A stretch of DNA of 64,000 nt from Candidatus Babeliales bacterium (lineage in GTDB: Bacteria; Babelota; Babeliae; Babelales; Chromulinivoraceae), in assembly GCA_041660205.1 (NCBI GenBank), contig JBAZWT010000002.1, forward strand, positions 1-64,000, in the 5' to 3' direction. Shown piece by piece: positions 14,836 through 24,564 of the stretch. The notes below the pieces were generated by a model. It was not told the DNA's origin and ran no database searches. It saw only the letters and a program-made list of their open reading frames with translations. The position numbers were made by a program, and so were the translations under genes. Each line of letters opens with the position of its first letter. Within the stretch, counting starts at the first letter, position 1.

Positions 14836-16246
14836 AGTTATGACAAAAAATTCAAATATTTTTACCAACAGCAGTATCAGAAATAAAGTTAATCAAGGTC
14901 TTGTAAACCCTAAAGACATGCAAAATATCGGTTACGGCATTGGTGCTTTACTTGCACAAGAATTTGATGAACCATGCAACATTTTAATAGCAACAGATAC
15001 CAGAAGTTCAAGCGAATCGATAAAAAACGCGCTGATCAAAGGTATTACTTATTTCGGTCATGATGTATTTGATGCAGGTATTGCGCCAACGCCTTTTGTA
15101 GCAAAAGCAATTAAAGATTACACACTTGATGACGAAGAAGATCAGCAAGACTATGATGATGAGTATGATGAAGAAGACGATAACGAAAAAATGTTTGCTC
15201 TTGGAATTGTCGTCACAGCGTCTCACAACCCAGCTGAGTACAATGGCATAAAAGTTTTAACAGAATTTGGATATCTCAACATAGAAATGGAAGAAGAAAT
15301 TTCAAGCCTTTTTCATGAAATCGTACAAGATCCAACAACGCTGGAAGATTTTCAAGATGATGAAAAAGGCACAGTCGTCGATTTCGATATAATCTCGTTT
15401 TATGAAACTCAAGTGGTCAATCAACTCGATAACGCTCCGTATAAAAATTTAAAAGTTGTTTTAGACTGTGCGCACGGTGCAACAGCAAAAATTGCAGAGC
15501 GAATTTTTAAAGCATGCGGTATCACAACTATTGCAATTAACAACACACTCGATGGCAGCCTCATTAATAAAGACTCAGGATGTGGAAAATCAGAATTATT
15601 ACAAGAGGCTATAAAGCAGCATCAAGCTGACTGGGGATGCGCTTTTGATGGTGACGGCGATCGAGTAATTATCGCCAACAATCTTGGGCAGATATTTGAT
15701 GGTGATGATATTCTAGCGGTTATCGCGCAACACCAACAATATTTTCAAAATCCCATCGTTGTAGCAACGATTATGAGCAATGGCGGACTGCAGCAGTACT
15801 TTACGTCACAACGTAAAAAATTAATCAAAACTCCTGTTGGTGAACGAAACGTTATTGATGCACTCATTGAAAATCAAGCGTACCTTGGCGCAGAAACATG
15901 TGGTCATATTACCATGATGGATCATGCCTTTTGCAGTGACGGAATTTTTGCCTCTCTTATGTTTTTCGACACGCTGGCATCAGGTAAAAATGTAAACCTA
16001 CATCCTTACAAAAAACTATTTCAAGTTCATGAAACATTGCCTCTTTCTGCAGGAATAGATCAAAAAACGATTAATACAATCATTGCAAAAGTTGCGCTAT
16101 CACCAGAGCAAGGACGTATTGTAATTCGACCATCAAACACTGAACCAATCCTACGCATCATGGTTGAGCATATTGACCAAGCACAAGCAAAAATAATTTT
16201 AGAAACCGTAAAAAATGAATGTAAAAAGGAGCTCAATGCAAATTAA
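14828..16246 (+). CDS. glmM: Phosphoglucosamine mutase GlmM (divergent)
   Basis: Alpha-D-phosphohexomutase family. TASHNPAEYNG carries the phosphorylated Ser (S132), DGDGDR (274-279) is the metal loop, and RPSNTEPILRIM near the C-terminus binds substrate phosphate. GlmM interconverts glucosamine-6-P and glucosamine-1-P for peptidoglycan and LPS precursors. Assignment to GlmM over other mutases rests mainly on the cdaA/cdaR-like neighbours. Oddities: the usual FGTDGIRG opening reads FTNSSIRN (12-19), and there is a very acidic insert (101-120, DDEEDQQDYDDEYDEEDDNE) just before the active-site loop. It overlaps the cdaR-like gene by eight bases. Confidence 0.8.
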   Translation: MNKVMTKNSNIFTNSSIRNKVNQGLVNPKDMQNIGYGIGALLAQEFDEPCNILIATDTRSSSESIKNALIKGITYFGHDVFDAGIAPTPFVAKAIKDYTLDDEEDQQDYDDEYDEEDDNEKMFALGIVVTASHNPAEYNGIKVLTEFGYLNIEMEEEISSLFHEIVQDPTTLEDFQDDEKGTVVDFDIISFYETQVVNQLDNAPYKNLKVVLDCAHGATAKIAERIFKACGITTIAINNTLDGSLINKDSGCGKSELLQEAIKQHQADWGCAFDGDGDRVIIANNLGQIFDGDDILAVIAQHQQYFQNPIVVATIMSNGGLQQYFTSQRKKLIKTPVGERNVIDALIENQAYLGAETCGHITMMDHAFCSDGIFASLMFFDTLASGKNVNLHPYKKLFQVHETLPLSAGIDQKTINTIIAKVALSPEQGRIVIRPSNTEPILRIMVEHIDQAQAKIILETVKNECKKELNAN

Positions 16247-16877
16247 AAATCTATATCATAGTCCAGGTGCGTATCTTCAACACTTATTTGGAACAGGATT
16301 AATTTTTTTAATTCCCATAATAATTACCTATGGTTTTTTCAGCTTTTTTTTCAACATGATTAAAGGCTTACTGCTGCCTATAAAAAACTTACATATTCCC
16401 GTTGTACAGGAAATTCCACAGCATGAAATTTTTATTTTAATCGGTTTTATTTTTCTTCTAGGGATTTTAGTAAAAGCATTTATTTTTAAACCGATCATTC
16501 ATATGATTGAAGATTTTTTTGCTCGCATTCCTATGATAAAAACTATTTATCTAGCAACAAAGCAGCTAACTCATGCTTTCACTGCGCATGATCAAGCAAG
16601 CTTTAAAAAAGTTGTTATCATTGAGTTTCCACGCCAAGGAATGTACAGCATCGGGTTTTTAACGAAAGAAATTCCAACTCAAATTTCTGAAAAGAAATTA
16701 TTTGGCATTTATGTGCCACATACGCCAAATCCTGCAACAGGTAGTTTTGTTATGCTGCCAGCTGAGTCATTTGTAGAAACAGATTTAACTCGTCAAGAGG
16801 CAACTGCTCTGGTTATCTCTGGTGGAATACTTCAACCAGGTCGATATCAAAAACATTCGGTTTCTGAAGAAAATTAA
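16236..16877 (+). CDS. DUF502-family membrane protein
   Basis: The start at MQIKNLYHS has AAAGGAG just upstream and overlaps the glmM stop. Two hydrophobic segments (about 18-42 and 62-84) are followed by the DUF502 features ARIPMIKTIYLATKQL, PRQGMYSIGFLTKE and VPHTPNPATGSFVMLP. Family members are inner-membrane proteins of unknown biochemical role, often near cell-envelope genes. It ends the cdaA-like/cdaR-like/glmM cluster and is followed by a strong terminator. Confidence 0.85.
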   Translation: MQIKNLYHSPGAYLQHLFGTGLIFLIPIIITYGFFSFFFNMIKGLLLPIKNLHIPVVQEIPQHEIFILIGFIFLLGILVKAFIFKPIIHMIEDFFARIPMIKTIYLATKQLTHAFTAHDQASFKKVVIIEFPRQGMYSIGFLTKEIPTQISEKKLFGIYVPHTPNPATGSFVMLPAESFVETDLTRQEATALVISGGILQPGRYQKHSVSEEN

Positions 16878-16884
16878 AACAACG

Positions 16885-16913
16885 AAAAAGGCGCAGTTTC
16901 CATGCGCCTTTTT
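16885..16913. terminator. Terminator between DUF502 gene and holA
   Basis: AAAAAGGCGCA and its complement around a 7-base loop, with A and T tracts making it usable from both strands by the convergent genes. Confidence 0.8.
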
Positions 16914-16939
16914 AAATTTAAACTTTTATTTTTTAAAAC

Positions 16940-17920
16940 TTACGAAAAGTCGCCAGAGAAGAATAATGCAAAAAACGCATCAAGACGATAGGAGCTGCCA
17001 CCAGATTTTAATGCAAGGTCAATTTCATACATTTTTTGGTGCGATGCTTGCAGCTCAAACAATGTGTACAATTTCCAATCTTGTTTTAAAAAAGAAAATG
17101 GTAATCCAAACGTAATTTGCTTTTGATCAACAGGCACTCGGCCCTGCCACTGCACGTAAAAATATGCTTTAAATAATTGTTCTGAAAAAAACGTTGTCCA
17201 AAATTGATCAGAATAATAAGGTCTAACATCTGACCATTTTACAAAAAACTCTTCTGCTTTTTTTTCAAAAAATAGTTGGCTCAAATAAAATAATGAAATA
17301 TCAGATACCACTAATTTTTCGACCCAATCATCAAAAAAAAGATCCATACTTTTGCCAAGCAGGCCGCTGTAATCTTGCAGCAAACAAATCTGATCAAGTG
17401 AATATTGCGAATTGATACGATATAATTTCGCAAAAAAATGAGCTGCTACTTCTGGTTTTAAGCTGTCGTATAAAAATGATAATTTTTTTATTTGATCACT
17501 GTTGTAAGATTCGGCAATAGAAACTTGCAATAAGGAAGACTGAGACGATGATAAAGGAAGATTATCCTCATCACACAAAAATCCAATGATCGTATGTGGA
17601 CCTTGATACGATTGGATAAATTTAATCCAATCTGTTTTTTTCTTTTTAGAAGAAAGAAGAGAAAGATCACCAAAACAATAGATCTGTGTTTGTCCCAAAA
17701 AGCTTGTATGCAACGCAATTTGAATCGCAGTAAACTCTTGGTCCAGATTTATTTTTTTGAGTGGTTGGCCTAATTTTTTTTGAAGAAAAACTAAAGCTCG
17801 ATCAAAAAAAAGTGGGCTATAGCTTTTACCTGTAAAAAGAATAACGGAATGATTTTTTACAAAAGATTCAGTACTTTGTGCAAAAAATTCTGTTATTTCC
17901 ATACAAGAGCCATAACCCAC
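16940..17920 (-). CDS. holA: DNA polymerase III delta subunit (HolA-like)
   Basis: A weakly conserved protein with the delta-subunit plan: an N-terminal AAA-like domain lacking a P-loop (VILFTGKSYSPLFFDRAL; YCFGDLSLLSS), a middle helical domain, and a C-terminal collar domain ending LYTLFELQASHQKMYEIDLALKSG, which resembles the (L)YEID..LKSG motif of HolA. Delta opens the beta clamp in the clamp loader. A second ATG six codons in (MEITEFF, 17902) is an equally likely start. The gene follows pnp on the same strand. Confidence 0.65.
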   Translation of the reverse strand: MGYGSCMEITEFFAQSTESFVKNHSVILFTGKSYSPLFFDRALVFLQKKLGQPLKKINLDQEFTAIQIALHTSFLGQTQIYCFGDLSLLSSKKKKTDWIKFIQSYQGPHTIIGFLCDEDNLPLSSSQSSLLQVSIAESYNSDQIKKLSFLYDSLKPEVAAHFFAKLYRINSQYSLDQICLLQDYSGLLGKSMDLFFDDWVEKLVVSDISLFYLSQLFFEKKAEEFFVKWSDVRPYYSDQFWTTFFSEQLFKAYFYVQWQGRVPVDQKQITFGLPFSFLKQDWKLYTLFELQASHQKMYEIDLALKSGGSSYRLDAFFALFFSGDFS

Positions 17921-17943
17921 TTATTAATTTACTGTGCGTTTAA

Positions 17944-20046
17944 TTATCGTGCGTTTTTATCAGCAAAATCTAAACGTATTTTTCCTGATTCAGGATCAAA
18001 ATCATCAACAATAACCATAATTTTGTCATCAATTCTGTAAAATTGATCAAGGTTTCTTTGTTTATCTTTTGGTATTTTTGAGATATGCAAGAGTCCAGCT
18101 TTACCCGGCGCAATATCTACAAATAAACCAAAGTCAGATGTTCGAGCAATATAACCTTCTAAGATCATACCTTGTTCGAGTTGATCAGCTAAAATTTTCA
18201 CCCATGCAACAGCCATGTCAATATTTGACCCTGGTGCTCCAAAGATGTTAACAACAGAACCTTCAATATCAATTGTTGTTCCAGTGTGTTCGATAATTTC
18301 TTTAATAATTTTTCCGCCAGAACCGATAATTGCACCAGCTTTGTTTGGATCAATTTGAATTGAAATCATACGAGGAACACGAGGATTAAGCTCTTTGTTA
18401 GGCTCAGTCATAACTTTATTCATTTCACCCAAAATGTGAAGACGAGCTTGTTGTGCTTGCGCTAAAGCTTGTTCAAATACTCTACGAGGTAATCCACCTT
18501 TGTATTTAATATCCATTTGGATTGCATTAATTCCTGATTTTGTACCAGCAACTTTAAAATCCATTAGACCTAAAGCATCTTCAAATCCAGTAATATCAGT
18601 AATCGCTTGGAAATTTCCGCCTTCAGCATGTAAAAGTCCCATAGCAATACCAGCAACCATATCTGTAATCGGAACGCCAGCATCCATAAGAGCCATTGTC
18701 GATCCACAGACTGATGCCATAGAGCTAGAACCGTTAGATTCTAAGATGTCAGAAATAATTCTAATGGTGTACGGAAAGTCTTCTTTTGAAGGAAGTACAC
18801 GTTTAATAGCAGAAGCTGCTAAATGTCCGTGTCCAATTTCTCGACGCCCAGGTCCGCGCATTGGTTTAGCTTCACCTACAGAGAATGGAGGGAAGTTATA
18901 ATGCAACATAAACCCAATATCAATTGGTTCATTTTCAAAAAGATCATCAATTCTTTGAGCGTCTTTTCCACTACCCAAAGTTACACTGACAAGTGCTTGT
19001 GTTTGACCACGTTGGAAAAATGCAGAACCATGAACTGATGGAAGTAAGTTTACTTCTGTAGAGATATTACGAATATCTGTAAAATTTCTACCATCAACAC
19101 GTACTTTACGTTTTAATGTTTCAACGCCAACTGCGTCATTGAGAACTGAATCGAAAACATAATTAATTTTGTTTTCTTCTTCACTTTTAGCAACCACGTG
19201 TTGACCAACATGCTCAGCATGAAATGCTACTTTGATTTTTTTAATTGCATCTTTTAATGCTTGTTTTTCTGAACCAACTTTAAAAATTTCATCAATTCGT
19301 GATGAAGTTAAAAAAGTTACAGCTTTGTTATGCCATGATGTCCAGTCAAAACCATCTTGGTATGTTGTGTTGTTTGCAACAGCCACTTCTTTGCAAATTT
19401 CTTCTTGCCATGCTACTTGCTCTTTGATTGACTCATGAGCAGTAAACAATGCATCGACTAATTCTGTTTCAGAAATGCCAGAAGCATTTCCTTCAACCAT
19501 GCAAAGACCTTCTTTAGTTCCAGCAACCATTAATGTTACATCAGAATTTGCTAACTCGTCTCTTGTTGGATTCATAATCCATTTTCCTTCGTTGCGGCCG
19601 ACTTGGACTGCGCCAACCGGTCCACCGAAAGGAATTCTTGATATTGATAATGCAATTGACGCTGCAAGCAATGTCAATGGCGCTGGAAGCGCATCTTTAT
19701 CAAGTGAATAAACAGTTGCAAGGACTTGTACTTCATTGAAGAAATAGGAAGGGAAAAGTGGTCGAATTGATCGATCGATCAAACGACTTACCAAAACTTC
19801 TTGATCGGAAGAACGACCTTCTCTTTTAAGGTATCCACCTGGAATTTTTCCTGCAGCAGAAAAATATTCTCGGTAATCTACAGAAAGAGGTAAGAAACCC
19901 ATAAAGCTTTTTGTTTCTGCCATAACAGCTGTTGCTAAAATAACAGTATCTTTATGTCGAAACCAAACTGATCCATCAGCCTGATTTGCAAATTTTCCAA
20001 CTGTTACCTCGTATCCAAGACTTTTTAACTTAAAAGTTTTGACCAT
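17944..20046 (-). CDS. pnp: Polyribonucleotide nucleotidyltransferase (PNPase)
   Basis: A 700-residue protein with two RNase PH-like halves (PGGYLKREGRSSDQEVLVSRLIDRSIRP in the first; SVHGSAFFQRGQTQALVSVTLG, GPGRREIGHGHLA and SVCGSTMALMDAG in the second). A KH domain (IGSGGKIIKEI) and an S1 domain (GLLHISKIPKD) end the protein. PNPase degrades RNA 3' to 5' by phosphorolysis and is part of the degradosome in many bacteria. The rpsO-pnp order is widely conserved. Confidence 0.96.
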   Translation of the reverse strand: MVKTFKLKSLGYEVTVGKFANQADGSVWFRHKDTVILATAVMAETKSFMGFLPLSVDYREYFSAAGKIPGGYLKREGRSSDQEVLVSRLIDRSIRPLFPSYFFNEVQVLATVYSLDKDALPAPLTLLAASIALSISRIPFGGPVGAVQVGRNEGKWIMNPTRDELANSDVTLMVAGTKEGLCMVEGNASGISETELVDALFTAHESIKEQVAWQEEICKEVAVANNTTYQDGFDWTSWHNKAVTFLTSSRIDEIFKVGSEKQALKDAIKKIKVAFHAEHVGQHVVAKSEEENKINYVFDSVLNDAVGVETLKRKVRVDGRNFTDIRNISTEVNLLPSVHGSAFFQRGQTQALVSVTLGSGKDAQRIDDLFENEPIDIGFMLHYNFPPFSVGEAKPMRGPGRREIGHGHLAASAIKRVLPSKEDFPYTIRIISDILESNGSSSMASVCGSTMALMDAGVPITDMVAGIAMGLLHAEGGNFQAITDITGFEDALGLMDFKVAGTKSGINAIQMDIKYKGGLPRRVFEQALAQAQQARLHILGEMNKVMTEPNKELNPRVPRMISIQIDPNKAGAIIGSGGKIIKEIIEHTGTTIDIEGSVVNIFGAPGSNIDMAVAWVKILADQLEQGMILEGYIARTSDFGLFVDIAPGKAGLLHISKIPKDKQRNLDQFYRIDDKIMVIVDDFDPESGKIRLDFADKNAR

Positions 20047-20072
20047 TCTATTTATCTCACTATCGTTATAAA

Positions 20073-20339
20073 TTATTTTCTGATTCCAAGACGTTTAATC
20101 ACATCGCTGTAACTAGCTTCGTCACATTTTTTTAGATAGATTAAAAGTCGTTTTCTGTCATTTACCATTTGCATCAATCCACGTTGTGTACTGAAGTCTT
20201 TTTTGTGAACTCCTAAATGAGCTTGTACTACAGCCATATTTTTTGTCAAAAGAGCTATTTGCACTGCTGTTGAACCAGAATCTTGTTCATTTTTGCCAAA
20301 TTCTTTGATGAGCGCTAATTTTTCTACTTGTGTTAACAT
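20073..20339 (-). CDS. rpsO: 30S ribosomal protein S15
   Basis: The 88 residues contain the S15 motifs GSTAVQIALLT, LGVHKKDFSTQRGLMQMVNDRKRLL and YLKK. S15 binds the central domain of 16S rRNA. Its position immediately upstream of pnp is the standard arrangement. Confidence 0.96.
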   Translation of the reverse strand: MLTQVEKLALIKEFGKNEQDSGSTAVQIALLTKNMAVVQAHLGVHKKDFSTQRGLMQMVNDRKRLLIYLKKCDEASYSDVIKRLGIRK

Positions 20340-20418
20340 AACAACCTTATTTATATTTTGACTGTATCTTATTCATATTTTTCAAATCTATTTGTGCATA
20401 CCAAGATACTAAGATCTT

Positions 20419-20493
20419 TGGTAGGCGCGAGCGGGATTGAACCGCTGACCCCTGCTACGTCAAAGCAGTGCTCTACCACTGAGCTACGCGCCT
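20419..20493 (-). tRNA. tRNA-Val (anticodon GAC)
   Basis: Full cloverleaf on the minus strand: acceptor AGGCGCG with CGCGCCT, D-arm GCTC...GAGC, anticodon stem CTGCT with loop TTGACGT, T-arm with GGTTCAATC, and encoded CCA. It lies between rpoC and rpsO. Confidence 0.95.
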
Positions 20494-20505
20494 ACTATTT
20501 ATTTT

Positions 20506-23500
20506 TTATGCACAAACCTCATCACCTAAGTGCTTATCTTTAAACGAAGTCACACCGGTTCCTGCAGGAACTAATTTACCTACAATAATATTTTCTTTCA
20601 ATCCGTATAAGTTATCAACTGTTCCGTATACGGCTGCTTCAGCTAAAATTCTCGTTGTTTCTTGGAATGATGCTGCAGAGAATACGCTTTCAGTTCCTAA
20701 AGATGCCATAGTGATACCCATCAATACAGGTCGAGCAACCGCAGCCGCTTTACCTTCTGATCGAAGTGCACCATTGACAGCTTTAAAGTGAACTTTGTCA
20801 ACCAAGTCACCGATTAAGAAATCAGAATCACCTGGAGAAACAACACGTACTTTTCGAAGCATCTGTTTTGCAATAACTTCAATGTGACGATCGTCGATAT
20901 CTACACCTTGTAAGCGATAGATCTCTTGAACCTGATTCACAATGTATGTTTGTAAAACATCTGGCCCCAGAATTCTTAAAACATCTTGGAGAACTGGTAG
21001 TCCATTGGTTAATGAATCACCAGATTTAACTTTTTCACCGTCTGCAACAATCAACTGACGATCTCTTGGAACTAAATAGTTGAAAGAGTTTTCACCAGCT
21101 GTAACGCTTACTTTACGATGTCCACGATGTAAACCACCAAACGCAACTTCACCATCAATGTCTGCAATGATTGCAGCATCTTTTGAAATTCGAGCTTCAA
21201 AGATCTCAGACACTCGAGGTAAACCTCCAGTAATATCACGAGTCTTGGTAACTTCTTTTGGAATTTTAACGAGAACATCACCAATTTCAACTTTTTGCTT
21301 ATCAGAAACAAGCAAATACGAACCATGCGGTAAATAATACTGCAAGCGCGCATCTTCGTCTTTATTAACGATTGCAAGTGCAGGTTGATATTTATCTGAT
21401 TTAAATTCTAAAATATAACGCAATGATTTTTGTGAAGCTTCATCGATTTTTTCTTGGCTCGTAATATTATTGATCAAATCAATATATTCAACATAACCTT
21501 CTTTTTCACCGATGATCACATCATTGTGCGGATCAAGTTTAACGATTTCAGTATCAGCTTTTATTTCTTGACCTTGTTTTACAAGCAACGTTGCTCCGTA
21601 TGAAACTTGAACCTCTTGAAGTTCTCGACCATTTTCGGAAAGAATTCTTACGCAACCCTTACGACTCACAACAATATCTTGACCATCACGATCAACAACT
21701 GTTCTAATATCATGGAATTCAATACGTCCTGCATATTTTGCAAGATATAATGCTTGCTCCGCAAAACTCGCGGTACCCCCGATATGGAAGGTTCTCATGG
21801 TTAGCTGTGTTCCAGGTTCACCAATTGATTGAGCAGCGATCACACCAACAGCTACGCCAACTTCAATCAGCCTTCCTGTTGATAAATCCATTCCATAACA
21901 TTGAGAGCAAATACCACGTTTTACCTGACATGATAAAACAGATCGTACTGATGCTTTAAGAACGTATGCATCTTTCAATGCTATAAGTTCATTTCTCGTA
22001 ATTAATTGACCACGTTTGAAAAGAATTTCTCCTGTTAAACTGTCTTTCAAGTCTGCAACAAGTACACGACCATTTAAACGTTTAATCAATGCGTAAATAA
22101 TTTTACCAGACTCTTTCAAGTCTTCTAAAACAACATGGCCAAGTGTTCCGCAATCGTCCATAGTCACAACAACGTCTTGAGCTACGTCAACTAAACGTCG
22201 TGTCAAATACCCAGAGTTCGCAGTTTTCAACGCTGTATCGGCTTGACCTTTTCGGGCCCCGTGCGTTGAAATAAAGTATTCAAATACGTTTAAACCACTT
22301 TTAAAGTTACTTTTAACCGGAGTTTCAATAACGTCACCAGATGGTTTAGACATCAATCCTCGCATTGCAACGAGCTGTTTGATCTGCTCTTTAGTACCAC
22401 GCGCTCCTGAGTCAATTGACATGAAAATTGGATTAAACCATTTAAATGATTTATCGGCATTTTCATACGCTTGATTGTCATATTCTTCGTACTGTTGATA
22501 CATTTCACGAGCAATTGAAGCTGCTGTATGATGCCAAAGGCTCACAACTTTGTTTTCGCGTTCACCATTAGTAATAGCTCCGCTTTTAAACAATGCTTCA
22601 ATTTTCGTTACTTTTTTTTCTGCATCAGCAATAGAAGCTTTTTTGCTTTTCGGCTCAATCAATCCTTCCATTGGGAAAGAAATTCCACCCAATGTTGCAT
22701 AGCTGAAACCAAGTTCTTTGATTTTTTCTAAAAATTGAACCGTTCTGTCTGAACCAAATTTATAATAAATATGTTCAACCAAACGTCCAATATCACTTTT
22801 TCTAAGTAATCGATTTACCAGTGAAAAGTCAGCACCATCTGGCATAACGTCGTATAAAATCGACCGTCCAACAGTAGTGTCTGCCATTTCGCCAGTTTTC
22901 AATCTCAATTTAATACCTGCATGTAAATCAACAGACTTACAATTGTATGCAGAGATAACTTCTTTTTCACTTGAAAAAACAGTACCTTCTCCGAGAGCAA
23001 ATCGACGAGTTTTAGTCATGTAATACAATCCGATAACCATTTCCTGTGAAGGAAGCGCTATTGGCTGACCGTTCGAAGGAGAAAGTAAGCTTCTTGTAGA
23101 AAGAACTAATCGCTCAGATTCTTTTTGCGCTTTGCAGCTTAATGGCAAGTGTACGGACATGGTATCACCATCAAAATCCGCGTTAAATGCGCTACAAACC
23201 AAAGGATGAATTTTGATCGCTTTTCCATTAACCAATACTGGATAAAAAGCTTGAATACCTAAACGGTGCAATGTTGGGGCACGGTTTAAAAGTACGACTT
23301 TACCTTTTACGACAGTATCAAGCGCATCCCATACTTCAGTTGTCGCTTCTTCAACCATTTTTTTTGCAATACGCAAGTTCGAAGCTAATTCACAACGTAA
23401 TAATTCTGCATACACATGCGATTTAAATAATTCCAATGCCATAACTTTTGGAAGTCCACATTGACTCATTTTCATTTCAGGATCAACAACGATCACTGAA

Positions 23501-24564
23501 CGAGCTGAGTAATCAACACGTTTACCAAGTAAGTTTTGACGGAATCGACCTTGTTTACCACGAAGCATTTCGCTGAGTGATTTCAACGGACGTTTATTTG
23601 AACCGCGAACAGGCTGTCCTCTGCGACCATTGTCAACCAATGAATCAACAGCCTCTTGCAACATGCGTTTTTCATTTTTAATAATAACGCTTGGCGCTTC
23701 AATTTCTAACAATCTTTGTAATCGAACGTTTCTATTCAAAACTCGACGATATAATTCGTTCAAATCTGAACTAGCAAAACGTCCACCTTCAATAGGCACA
23801 AGCGGTCGTAGATCCGGTGGTAATACTGGAAGGATATCCATAATCATCCACTCAGGACGTAGACCAGCAGCTTTCAACGCTGACAAGATTTTAACGCGAC
23901 GCATCATTTTGTGTTTTGCCGCAACTGATGTTGAATTTGCATATAATTCTTGAAGATGTGCAATTTCAGCACCAAGATCCATCAATTTTAAAAGATCTTT
24001 AACTGCTTGAGCTCCACTGTCAGCTTTAAATTCAAAGTCTTCTGGATGATTTATTTGATATTCTTCAAACTCATTTGTCGAGATAATCGATTTCCGAGTA
24101 AACGGAGAATTACCTTGATGAATGACCAAGTAAGAATCAAAATAAACAATACGTTCTAAATCTTTTACTGAAAGATCTAAAATAAAGCTGAGATAACTCG
24201 GTGTACCTTTTAGATACCAAATGTGACAAACCGGAGAAACAAGTTCAATGTGCCCCATGCGTTCACGACGAACACGAGCTTGAATAACTTCAACGCCACA
24301 TTTTTCGCATGTAACACCGCGGTGTTTCATACGTTTATATTTACCGCAGTTACACTCCCAATCTTTTACAGGACCAAAAATTCGAGCACAAAAGAGCCCA
24401 TCTTTTTCTGGTTTTAATGTTCTGTAATTGATCGTTTCAATTTTCTTCACTTCACCATACGATAAAGCTTTGATTTTATCAGGAGATGCAAGCCGCAATT
24501 TAATAGCATTAAACTGAGCAGGCTGAACATATTCTCTAAATCTTTGTAAAATTTGATTAGACAC
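20506..24564 (-). CDS. rpoC: RNA polymerase beta' subunit
   Basis: It starts at GTG with GGGAGGAA upstream and overlaps the rpoB stop by eight bases. Landmarks: the N-terminal zinc ribbon (CNCGKYKRMKHRGVTCEKCG), GRRGQPVRGSNKRPLKSLS, the Mg-binding NADFDGD loop near residue 460, the second zinc site (CQVKRGICSQCYG), and GVIAAQSIGEPGTQLTMRTFH in the trigger-loop region. The 1352 residues are normal for a beta' without large lineage inserts. Confidence 0.97.
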   Translation of the reverse strand: MSNQILQRFREYVQPAQFNAIKLRLASPDKIKALSYGEVKKIETINYRTLKPEKDGLFCARIFGPVKDWECNCGKYKRMKHRGVTCEKCGVEVIQARVRRERMGHIELVSPVCHIWYLKGTPSYLSFILDLSVKDLERIVYFDSYLVIHQGNSPFTRKSIISTNEFEEYQINHPEDFEFKADSGAQAVKDLLKLMDLGAEIAHLQELYANSTSVAAKHKMMRRVKILSALKAAGLRPEWMIMDILPVLPPDLRPLVPIEGGRFASSDLNELYRRVLNRNVRLQRLLEIEAPSVIIKNEKRMLQEAVDSLVDNGRRGQPVRGSNKRPLKSLSEMLRGKQGRFRQNLLGKRVDYSARSVIVVDPEMKMSQCGLPKVMALELFKSHVYAELLRCELASNLRIAKKMVEEATTEVWDALDTVVKGKVVLLNRAPTLHRLGIQAFYPVLVNGKAIKIHPLVCSAFNADFDGDTMSVHLPLSCKAQKESERLVLSTRSLLSPSNGQPIALPSQEMVIGLYYMTKTRRFALGEGTVFSSEKEVISAYNCKSVDLHAGIKLRLKTGEMADTTVGRSILYDVMPDGADFSLVNRLLRKSDIGRLVEHIYYKFGSDRTVQFLEKIKELGFSYATLGGISFPMEGLIEPKSKKASIADAEKKVTKIEALFKSGAITNGERENKVVSLWHHTAASIAREMYQQYEEYDNQAYENADKSFKWFNPIFMSIDSGARGTKEQIKQLVAMRGLMSKPSGDVIETPVKSNFKSGLNVFEYFISTHGARKGQADTALKTANSGYLTRRLVDVAQDVVVTMDDCGTLGHVVLEDLKESGKIIYALIKRLNGRVLVADLKDSLTGEILFKRGQLITRNELIALKDAYVLKASVRSVLSCQVKRGICSQCYGMDLSTGRLIEVGVAVGVIAAQSIGEPGTQLTMRTFHIGGTASFAEQALYLAKYAGRIEFHDIRTVVDRDGQDIVVSRKGCVRILSENGRELQEVQVSYGATLLVKQGQEIKADTEIVKLDPHNDVIIGEKEGYVEYIDLINNITSQEKIDEASQKSLRYILEFKSDKYQPALAIVNKDEDARLQYYLPHGSYLLVSDKQKVEIGDVLVKIPKEVTKTRDITGGLPRVSEIFEARISKDAAIIADIDGEVAFGGLHRGHRKVSVTAGENSFNYLVPRDRQLIVADGEKVKSGDSLTNGLPVLQDVLRILGPDVLQTYIVNQVQEIYRLQGVDIDDRHIEVIAKQMLRKVRVVSPGDSDFLIGDLVDKVHFKAVNGALRSEGKAAAVARPVLMGITMASLGTESVFSAASFQETTRILAEAAVYGTVDNLYGLKENIIVGKLVPAGTGVTSFKDKHLGDEVCA

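Noticed and set aside
15008..15226. Minus-strand ORF opposite glmM
   Set aside because: Antisense of the acidic insert; composition artefact.
20358..20543. Plus-strand ORF upstream of rpsO
   Set aside because: It spans the antisense of tRNA-Val and runs into rpoC.
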